From contig NC_040021.1 of NCBI RefSeq assembly GCF_000972845.2, forward strand, positions 5,333,969-5,397,968: a stretch of DNA of 64,000 nucleotides, given 5' to 3'. Position 1 is the stretch's first letter. Each line of letters begins with the position of its first letter. Both the position numbers and the translations under genes were made by a program. Shown here piece by piece: positions 26,301 through 37,800 of this stretch. The notes under the pieces were generated by a model. It had not been told where the DNA came from, did no database searches, and was given only the letters and a program-made list of their open reading frames with translations. The DNA is from Larimichthys crocea. Lineage: Eukaryota > Chordata > Actinopteri > Sciaenidae.

Positions 26301-29300
26301 TTTACATCTTTTCTTTTGCACAAAATGGCACAAATTTCAATTCACTGAGAAACATTTTGAGATCATGTTTTGAGAGAGAGAGAGAAAGAGAGAGAAAAAA
26401 AAAGGGTTCTCAGAAAATGGATTCATGATTTGATAATGATTGATGTATTTCATGTTTAATTCCACTCTTTGCTGTGCTGTGCAGTGAAAAGATGGAAAGA
26501 AGCCTTGAGATGACTGAGAAGGCAGTGTAAAAAACATTGTGAAAAGCCTACAGTATGTGAGTTTAATGCCAATCATTGTCTTAGCTACGTTAAGGCTTTC
26601 AAGGATGGATATGATATACCAACTCTGGCAAGAAGTGGCTCTATTACATGGAGCTGATCCTCCTTTTGTATTTTTCATTTTTAAGAAGCTATGAAAGAAG
26701 AAGCTACAAAATGGTATTGATCTAAAACTTTTACCAATAAGCAAACATATGCTCTAAAATACACAGATGGTTTCTTCACATTAGTAATTTTGTGATTTTA
26801 TAACACTACTCAGTTACCTCTTGGTTTTATACTCTCTGGTGGAACAGCACACCAGTCCACGGTGGGTACTCACCTTTGATTTAACCCAGTTGATGGAGTT
26901 AGTTGGCACTCACATACTGTATGTTTTCCATAGATATGTGTTTGTGTTCTAGTTCACAATCCAAATCAAATCACGCTCCAGCTGTTCCTTTCACTTTGAA
27001 TGTCCTTCTGTTTGCATATTCAAATTTTTCTTCCAGAGGGATATGATGTTGTGGATGGGACTTCTTTACTAAATGACGACATGATAGAGGATGATGACGG
27101 TGCTAGCTCCTCAGCCTATGCGGAGCTGGAGAGGCTGGAGAGAGAGACTGCTGCTGCACGCAGCCAGCACAGTACTAGCTCCACCGTAACAGCCATCTCT
27201 GTCCCACCGGCATCCCCGCCTTCATACAGAGTCCCCTCTGCCTCACCCATATCCACCTCTGAGCCGCCGGTCCCTCAGGCCATTCAGGCCTTTAAAGAAT
27301 CTGCTAACATGGTCGCTGCCTTCAACATGCAGTGGAAGGATGAAATCTCGGCGATGCGCTACGAGCTGGCGGAGCTGCGTAGGGATGTCTGTGGAGAATT
27401 GAAGACTTTCAACAGCAACTTCTTCAACTTCACTCAGTGCTACAACATGTGGACTTTGTGCCGGGAGCCTTGCAGCGACAGCACCACGCAAACGGACGAC
27501 AGAGTGTCCGTAGGAATTCAAGCAGGCTCGAGCTGGTCCGTTCGACAGAATACAGAGGACAAATCAGTGATGTGCCAACCAGAGCCAGCACCCTTCAGCA
27601 TTATTGATTTGATGGACCCACCCCGAATTGAGATTATAGAGGGAACCCCTGAGAGCACGCCAGAGGGGTCAGGCAGCCCTGCCAGCCCACTTCCAATAGA
27701 GGACTTCCCATGGGAGATCAACAAAAAGCCGAAGGCCTATAAGCCGCCAGACACAAGTGGCCACACCGGTGGTCACAGAAGCGCCAGTCTAGAACTGTGG
27801 AGCAGGAAGTACACCAGTGGACCCATGTCATATCTGTCTATGTCATTCTAATCATTCCCATTCTACACATACTGTAAAACGAGATGAGGCAGCCAGGGTA
27901 AAAAAAAAAACCCTGACATTTACCAAGAAAGGCAGGGCAGTGCTATTGTTAGATGTCCCTTTACTCTATGCAGACACAGAGTCTGTCATCTCTTGAACAG
28001 GTTACAATGTTGTTCAAGCAATCTTTAAGTGTCTTGCTTTGCCATGAAATAAAGAGGATGAATTTTGTTTTACACCTTGAACGAGGTGAAAAGGATGTGA
28101 GAGAGCGAACGTGGCTGATGTTCAGATCCTCAAGTGCCAACAAGTGCAGCATCTGTTCCCTCCGCTGTCTTAAACACCCAACCTTTAGAGGAAAAGTCAA
28201 TTCAAGTGAACATAATCAGAAATCTGAGGGTTACTTAATGATAAAACTCAATCAGCCAGGTGAGGCGAGGCATAAGTTGGTCTGTCACTGCAAATGAATT
28301 TGAATAGCTCATGTTCATTCCAGTTTCTCTTCATGTAGAAACATTCTCTTAAGCACCTGAGTACACTGAAAAAATACTGTGAATAACTTTATAAACCCTA
28401 GTTTTTTAACGAACGCATCAAAGATAAATACATTATTTATGAATATATTGATATATGATTTACTTTTTAGTTATTCTAAATCAAAGCATTCCTTTGCCAT
28501 GGCCTTCATCCATTTGTAGCCAGCTCCAGTTGAAATGGGCATTTTGAAAATTTGACGGCAAACTGGTGAACCACACAGCATAAAGTACAGTAACTGTAAC
28601 GATTAAAGAAACAGTGGATAGTGCTGACAACAACTCATAACGGCCCCTATAAAATTTGCAAAAGCCTAATCCTCTGGAATACTGTATGGATGACACTATC
28701 GAGGCTTCGTGGACTAAAATTGTTTACGCTCAATCATTTGTGACTGACTTCGACGTCAGCACGGGATGTGGAGAGAAAAAACGTAAGGGGGGATTTCACA
28801 GTGATCATAAAGTATGAATGTATTGGCTTCAGTTCATTCCTGCACAAACTACATCCATGTTCAAACCCTGTATATGTATATAAATGTACCATTTTGTATA
28901 TAGAGAAACTTATATTCAATACTTGTACTGTTTGCAGTTATAGACATACGGATTTCTGATAGCGCTAAGAGGGGTTGTAGTAGTAAATGTGGTTCTAAAC
29001 CAAAACACAGCACTTTTTTCCAGTCTTCGGGGGTTTGTCTCCATTTGTTTCATCACGTTCATCACCCAGCTGTTTGTGCACCTCATAAGGAAGTTGGTAG
29101 TTCATACCAGTGTTTCGCCTATTGTTTTTCGTGCAGTGGTGACTGGAGGTTCTTAAATGTTCGGTTAAGTGTCTTATCTTTCCATTCTTTCTTTTTATTT
29201 TTTATTTTATTTTAGATGGTTTAACAAATACTGAATTTGATTCATTGTTTTGGTAAATTATATTTAGTCTAAATTTTACTACGTTCACCTTTTTTAAAAT

Positions 29301-30478
29301 GCCACATTTCTCTAGTAATGGTGGATTCGTTTCATGCTGGGGTGGTTCATCACTGCTGAAAGATAACAGAGAAACATTGGTCCCTATAAGTAGACAATCA
29401 GAGCCGCTGAGGGCCTCTACCTCTCCGACATGTTCCCAGAGGTGCAGTATAGTACCGCTGAATGTACTAACACCGCCTCACTAGTGATGGCTTAGCTGGG
29501 CTCCTGTCAAACCTTAATGGGTGGGAGCCCTCAATCATCTGCTATATTTGGCCAACTGCTCATTTTGTCTGTTACTCATAAAAGAATAGTTGCTCATTTG
29601 CCACTGGCATTCCCCTCAACCACTCATCTGCTCCATTGTACCAACATGGCGTACCAAAGTTAATACTGAGGCCCATGGAACTGAGGCCAACAACAAACAT
29701 CTCCGAGCTTGACTTATCTTTGGACGATAACTGCAGCACAGGACCGTGGGAAGCCTGTATGTATCAGACCCCTGACTGAAATGTGAACCTTGCAAAAGGA
29801 CTTTTAATAAAGGAGAGGCGTCGTCTCTCACTTTATAAAGAAAGTGGATCTTCTTCTCCCCCTTTGCACGACCAAAAGACAATACTTGCAGAAAAAGTGG
29901 CATTTTGAAAAGATGATATTTATACAAAGGTTGTACTAGAGGTAAGATCAAAAATTAAAGATGAAGCCACAAAACAAAAAAAACAAAAAAAAACACAGAC
30001 ATTTCCTTTTCGAGTTATTGCGTAGCTTCACCCGACACACACACACACACCTGTTACAGTAACTCTGAGCTTAAATGCCTCGCTACACGATTCCTTTGCC
30101 TTGATAATCTAATATATGTGTTTACAGAGGAACACTATATTGAGGCATGTTTTGCTGGTAATTTCTGGCAGTAACTCCACCAACTCGGAACTTGACGTTT
30201 TGAGGTTTTGGTCAGGAATAATAATCGGTAAGGAATAAGTTCAAATGTATTGTTGCCATTCTCCACTATTTGCAATACAGAATAATAATTTTTAAAAAAG
30301 CTTATATACTATTTATTGTTGTTATAAACCCAAAAGAGTTGAGTTTTTCATGACAGACCAGCCAAAGGCTGGGTTAGCAGAAGTCATAGATAATTTTCGT
30401 GAAAGGCATATGACTGTGACAACATTTAGCCTATAACAATTTAATATACAGAATCTATCTAATATTATTATTATTCAC

Positions 30479-30515
<37 letters not shown>

Positions 30516-31859
30516 AACTTTAGGCTTGTATTCATATTTTTTGCTTTTTGAAAGATTAAGAGAGGATTGCAATGGCATTCCTTACTTACATCTTTTCCCA
30601 TTGTTTGGGGAATGCAAACTAATTTTAAAGGTGCTGAAGACTGGCCAATCATGATGTCTCCAATCTATCATTCATTCTATGCAAGTCCTTTGTTCTCTGT
30701 TGTATTTATATGTCATCTAAATATTTGCAGTTATTAGATATTAGGTGTTTACGTTAAGCCATCATGCAAGTCATCAAAGCCCGGGAATGGACTGATGTAT
30801 CGAGAAAATATCGGTGGCTCTTATTTCTTTTCATTTGGTTGTTTTTGCATGAGCCACAGCAAAGGTTGTTTCATTCACATCTCGCCCATTTGAACTGATA
30901 TGTATACGAGTTTGTTGGTGAGATTCTTAAGATTCCTGCTTAGTAGTAGCATCTGTGTGCTTTGTGACATCATATACGAAAAGAAATGAACGATCATAAG
31001 TGCATCACACGTTGATAATTTATTTACTGGCTACAGCAAAATTAGAAAACAAAAGCCTGTGATAATATAATTGGAAGTGCTGTACAAATGCTTAACATTC
31101 TTCCAAATTTATATCCAATTGAAATGCAACTAAACTAGTCGATTAACTGATGCCAGGGAACTCACCCATGCTACAGTATAAATAGGTTTAATGCTGTGTT
31201 TCATTATCATTTCATCATTTAGCCCAAAGAAATGACCCTTCCCTTAAAACAAGTTGAAATGTAGCAAAAATACAGAGATTGATCTAAATATTTTAAAAAG
31301 TATATACATGAAAAATGTACATTTATCAGAGAATGAAGAGAGGAAATAGACAAAGGGTATTTACAATTATTTTTAACCATGCAACCATATTTTGTGTAAC
31401 AAAAAATATTTAATTATTTGTAAGAAATCCTGATCTTGTTTACCTAATATGTTACAGTATGTAGTCAATTACCCCATGAGTTCTTTTGTTTACATTTTTA
31501 TTATCATCCAGAGATCTGATGCAACAACTGTGCCAACTCTGTGACGTCCGGCTATTAGGACAAAAAAGGTTTTTGGATGGAATCTGATCTCACCTGAACC
31601 TGTAACACTGCTTGAATATAAATCCTTTTCTACCCCTGTGTTCTCTTACTGCATTTATTCGAGGTTTCTTGGGGGGGGGGGGGGGGGGGAAAAAAAAAAA
31701 ACATGCTACTCTGTTTTGCATCGATCATGTTGCAATTTTCAGGGATCTCAGACTGCATTGTTTAGTGAATCAGATTTTTTGAAAAGTTAGTTTAGCCTGC
31801 ATTTGTTAGCTTATGCTTATTTTGTTAAATGAATGAAACCAGTATGTGATACTTCTATT

Positions 31860-31894
<35 letters not shown>

Positions 31895-34800
31895 TATTTT
31901 TTGCTTACTGTGGTGTTTCTTGTGAATTTTCATTTACAACTTTTATTGGCCTTATGTATTTTTCATAAATTGATATAAAACAATGGATTAAAATGTTTAT
32001 GATGTTTATGTTTATGGTAATTCAAAATGGGGGTCATAGCTTTACAATGGCTTCAAAAGATGATACTGACTTTTTTGCATTGGTAGTATTTTTGTGTCTA
32101 TAGTGTGTACACACTTTAACACACCGCAAATACAAAGCATGGGCCAGGCACAGTGTCTTTTACTTTGACCCTCTCTATATGCATTGGTTTTCTACTAAGC
32201 TATCATCTTTTTGTTTTTTGTTTGTTTTCTTTTCCTTTTTCTTTCCCCTCCCCCCCATTTTAGGCCTCCGTAGCTTAGCTGGGGGGCGTAGAGAGTACGG
32301 TAGGTCTGGTAGGGCACCGCTTTATTATATCTTTTTATATATATATATGTTGTTAATAAGAGTTTTTCATACATTTTGTCTGACTCATTAACATTTTCCA
32401 CTAAAATAAGATATATCATAAGTTAAAAATGCTGTCATACTCACTAAGTATGTATAATACATTTAAATGTTTTCATCTGTTTCCACGTTGAATCCAGTGG
32501 AATATACAAGATTATGTACTAGTACTGGATAATTATGAAGTACAACAAACCAAAACTGACAAAGCTGTTGACTACTGTCCCACATGTTGGCCTTGTGTTA
32601 ACACACTGGCTAATTTACTGCATTTGAACAGAGTGAGATGCAAGAATAGCTGATTTAAAATCTCTTCTGCACAATTGGATCATACCTTAACTAAGATGTG
32701 CATGAAGTCTTTACACACAATCCATAAAATGATGTTTTTTTGGTTTGTTTTTGTTATTTTTTTATGTTTTTAATATTACAGTTCTGTTCAAAATCATTGG
32801 TATTAGTAGTGATTCACCCTCTTGCTTTAAACCATTGTATACATTTTCTTTAAGCGAACAGAGGGGAATAAAATCAGCACACAGCAGTGTGTCTTTATTT
32901 TAAATATCCTGGCATGCAGCAAGGCAGGTTATGACCAACATAACAGCTTTGTTCTACAAACCACCACAAATCAATGCTGCTCTCAGATTATATCATCAGT
33001 CAGGTTGTTCATGTATAAAAGAACCTTTCACATTTGTAGTCTGCTGATTTCGACACTGGTGGCATTTTGAATTCAGCTTTTTCTTTAACATTGGTTTTTT
33101 AGGGAAGGACAGATGCTACCTGTACTCAAACCTAATCTTAAAAGGTGGTGGGTATTCTGGCATACTGGAAAGCATGTATGTATCTTTTTATGCAGTCCAC
33201 ATACAATCCTACATACAGTGCTATACTTGTAGTATACATATTGGGGAGGTACAGTATTATACTGTGTATGGCAGTTGTTACTGGTTTGTGTCTTATACAA
33301 CTCCTCTTAAAACAAACAGTTCATTATTAAATTACATACATAGTGAAGGCTAAAGGTCAGCTACCATTTCAGACCTACTTCAATGGGCCGCCAGCAGCAC
33401 AGCCCATCAGTGGTGACATCCAAAGGTCCGTCAGTTGTTCTGTCAGTCCAACATTTTGGTTTAAAGCAACAAATTAAATAAATATATCAAACATCTGTTG
33501 AGAGACAGCGCCCCTGAAAATGAATTTTTGGTGAACCCATGACCTTTCCTCTAGTGCCACCATCAGGCTAAAGTTTTCCATATGTACGCAGGTTTGCTTG
33601 AAATTTTCTGACCACAGGCATATTCATGTTATTGACACACACACACAGAATACTTTAACCTAAAAGGCAGCTCTGCAGATTCAATTATTAAAAGAGGTCA
33701 AACTGAAAAGAAAAGTTTTTTTTTTGTTGTTTTTGTTTTCTCCAACACTACAATGGACTTTAAAGCTTATAGGGGGTGCTGAGGGCTTTTGCTTTATGTT
33801 ACTTCAACATTTCTTTAAATGTGTGAAGGCTTGAGAAGGTTACATTTCTGTAGATTTATTTGGAACTCCAACCACTACGTCACGAGTGGGGCAATGGCAA
33901 TGAAAATAGAGTTTGAAATGATACTCTCAGACCATTGATTTGTATTGGTTTGTTGTGATATACCATACATAAAAGGTTAATCCACCTTGCATCCATGGGG
34001 GCATCACCACTGTATGTATATATGTATGTGGCTATGAACAACATGCTTGTTTTATTGTACAGCTCTCGGGGAGAAAAAAAAAAAAAGGGCTACACAAACC
34101 TACTTTAACTTTAAACCAGCTAAATCTGCTGGAGTTATTGACCCATACACACCCTTAAAATCCTGCTAGTCGTCCAATGTCAAATCATCCTATCCATTCA
34201 GTCATCCATCCTTCGATCCGCCCACTCATCCATCTTTGCAAACCACTAATGCCATACTCAAGCTCAATCCTAAAGCCTGAGGAAATATCTTCACAATGGT
34301 TGTCAGGTAAACACTGACAGGAAAAAAAGGAATAAATTCCCTTTAGTCAACGCTCTTTTGTGCAAACCAGTCATTTATTTAGCCTGTGACAATACGTGTT
34401 TGTTTTTTTTGCAGACACTAAAGAGATGTCATTTAGGTAAGCAGGGAAATAGATTTATAGGAGCGAGAGGAACTTTTCAAAAGAAAAATGCAATTTGGAC
34501 CATTTCAGTACACGAATAAGATTTATTTTGCACTCCATCGCTGAACAGATATTTTTACTGATGCAGTGTAATATCAACAATCCAGTTACAATCTAGTGTA
34601 TGCAATATTTTTTAAGTTATTTACATTAAGGATGCTGTAAAACAAGCTGGAAGTTGGAGTAGGATACAAACTATATATGTAGAAGCATTGCTTTCAAACT
34701 TGTGGGTTCATATACACTATTCACTCACTGCTCATTGCTTTGACAGCTAGTACAGCAACTAGAGAGACACACTGAATACAGTGTTTGTGATTTTTAGGTT

Positions 34801-37800
34801 TTAGACTGCAATAATTTTGCAATATAACTGCTCAGATAAAATAAATGCATACTTTTTCTGTAGCTTTTTTACACGTAAACAAATCACAGACCTGAGAGAC
34901 TTCATACTCACTTTGTTACATCTTCAGCCCCCATGCTCATATACGCAGCTCGTCAGTCATTGCACGTCATTAAGCCACAATCTACCCTGACCCCGAGTAA
35001 GAACAGCATCTCACCAGCCTCTTTGAGTCCACAACTATGGCAAGAAACGGCCTCTGGCACAAATGGAGGGAGCCGGACGGAGAGGAGACGCTTTTCTGAA
35101 ATTTAAGTGTTGACCACAAAGGAGCATAAAAGGTTTGAGGGGGCCTTGTTGAAAAAAAAAAAAGCACGAGAGTGAAAGGTATTCTCTGCACCACAACTAT
35201 TATGAAATGATATTAGGTCACACTTTACATAAAGTCCATGTAAGTACCATTTTAATAGTACCTACATAATCAGTCTGGAACCTGCATTTTGTAAAGTGTG
35301 AACATGATTATAATGAAATGTTTTATCTGGATTATAATTGTATTTTAAGTGTAGCCATGCACAGTGTGGCTTAAGCTTAAATACAAAGTGTATTTAAGAT
35401 TTTAAAGGTAGTAAACTGGTGTTAAGAGTGAGTGGGATGGTCATACCCATTCAGAATGCGAAGCCCCACATGCTGCAGTACAGCATGCAACTTTCAAAAT
35501 ACTATACTGCTGCATCACCAGAGGCAGCCCAGAAATAAAAACAACAAAGAGAAAAATAGACTGTCTCGCTTTTCAGTTTAGAAACATTGTTCTTTGTCTG
35601 GGTCTCTCAGCACATTTTGTCTGATTTTCTTTGTTTCCCTATTGTCTAAACCTCATTTCTGTTAGCTCGACAAAATGCCACTTGACAGAGACTTTTCAAT
35701 CCAAGCTCAAGCTCATTTGTGGAGTGGCTAATCTAGTAGTTGATTAGAAGGACTGTCTTCGTCTCTTCTTCTAAGTCTTTGTCTGTGCATGACATTTTTT
35801 GTTGGCCTTATACTCCAAAATTTACAAAGTTCTGTGTTTCTCTAAAGAGAAACACTGTACTGCTATTAAAGATCAATATTTGAATATTTCATTAAATATC
35901 AGTAAAGAAAAATCTCAATTAAAAAACAGTTAAAGTGTAATAATTAATGTTTAAATTTTTTATTTTGTGTTCATATTGTATGTTTTAATAACTCCTGCTG
36001 TTGTCTTGTATGTATATATAGGATTCATAGGGTGTAGCTGTCTGTTTTCAGATTTAGATGATGCATGTTATCTCATGCTTTATGTTTTAGTGCATTACTT
36101 ACAAACTGAGCCTGATAAGTATAGATTGATCTTTAGATCTTAGACCTCATATTAGGGCAATGCATATGGGCAAAATTCCTTAGCAAACAACAACCAACAA
36201 TATAGTGTATTTTCTATTTTGGTCCACTTTAGGTCATATTTTGCCTCTTGCTTTTTTAAAATTGTGATTTTGCTTTTGGTTATTTAATTCAATAAGATGT
36301 GTTTGGACACCATTTGTAGCTCCAAATAAAACCTTGTTATCTGACAATTAAACAAGGTTGAAGGACCTCCAGAAGAAGAGTTGCTTATGAGCATTGCCCA
36401 TCTGCAATTTGAGACAGAAACACAGCAAATTCTGGATAATGAGTGTTACCCAGCAATCAGCAATTCCCATGTTTTTTTCTTTACATGATGGGCTGTGCTC
36501 TTTCCAACCGCATTTGGTGAAAAACATTAATGTCACCCATTTGTAACACTGTAAATTGAGCACATCTGTGTTTCTCTCTCTCTATGCCCATTATTGAGCA
36601 ACTTAATAACCGGATAAACAAATGTACATTTCTTAATGAACTTGGAGTTAGTTGTGGTAGGTATGATTCACTCCAGGTGTGCATTAAAGTGTGTGTTCAT
36701 ACCTGCACCTGTCCTTTCTAACTGGTCTCGCTTGCTCCTTGCAGGGATTCAGTTTCGTCTCCCTACTTCTTGCAGTGTGGACCGTGCTCAACCACCTCCA
36801 GGTATCAGTCTGTCTCCATTCCTTTTCCTTTCCTCCATGCGAGCTCTTATCTTTGCAAACTACATCTCAGCTGCAGTCACACATCCATGGGTGTAGCCGT
36901 GAAAAGGGGGACGGCTATTTTTGAAAACAAAAAGGAACGAAAGATAGATAAATAAATAAAAGTGCTTCTGTTTCTGGTAAAGAGTTAGACAGTATAATGA
37001 CACGTTATCGGGTTACAACTTTAAGAAGATAATGTTAATGCAAAAAAACTTTACAACACGTGGTCCCGATCAGGCGAGCAATCTGATTGGTCAACCAGAC
37101 ATTTAAAATGTGCTGAAATCAGCACTAAAAATATTACTGCACCATCTCCACATTGTTACATTTAATCTAATATAACATGTAAATAAATCTGAATATTATA
37201 ATGAAAGTCAACTTTAATAAAGTAATACATCTGAATTTATAATTTCATCTTTCTTTTATTAATATTCTGTATTTTATGGCTCGTTAATACAGGTGTGTAC
37301 CTCGATTGTGTGCAGATATCTTTGTCGCTACAAGACTGAACTACCAAGGCCGTTTAGTGTTTATATGTGGAGTATTTATTCAGTTCGGGGACACGATCCG
37401 CAACCTTTAGAAACCTTTAACATCAGTCGGCTGTGACTAGACATCGTCTCTGTTTCTGGTTGTTACTAAGGCTTGGGCAACTTGCTGGAGTAGTAAACTG
37501 GCTTCCATTATATACAAGAGTCTACTGACACGACTGATTTACCAGGTATTAGTACACCCCATGTATCTCCATGGAAACGGAGATAAGTAGCACAGTTTTA
37601 TTTTGAGAGAAAACGTGTTTTATGTATATGTTTTACTTAAGTTGGTACTTGTTGTATAATCACAATATTACACTTGAGGGTGAGTTTTATTGAAGTGCCA
37701 AAAATTATGGTAAAGCACGTCTTCTCATGTAGTATTGCTTAATTATAAACTCATTTTTGGGTGAAGGCTTAAAAAGTGGCCAGAGGAACCTCTCAACTTA

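Larger units (their letters stand above)
27852..36744 (+). other. Long low-repeat stretch: possible 3' UTR of the 27037 exon, otherwise intron
   Basis: It has no coding exon and almost no recognisable mobile elements, apart from a repeat-like patch near 33440-33600. It holds AT-rich sequence, a 19-G/12-A tract, an ATTT array, a TA repeat and several poly(A)-signal-like hexamers, including AATAAA at 28048-28053 and 36325-36330. This texture fits a long neuronal-type 3' UTR following the stop at 27851. That is inference, and plain intron is equally allowed. Confidence 0.4.

Noticed and set aside
32772..33060. Possible DNA transposon near GTTCTGTTCAAAATCATTGG
   Set aside because: The phrase is reminiscent of fish DNA-element ends, but no inverted partner or second copy was seen.
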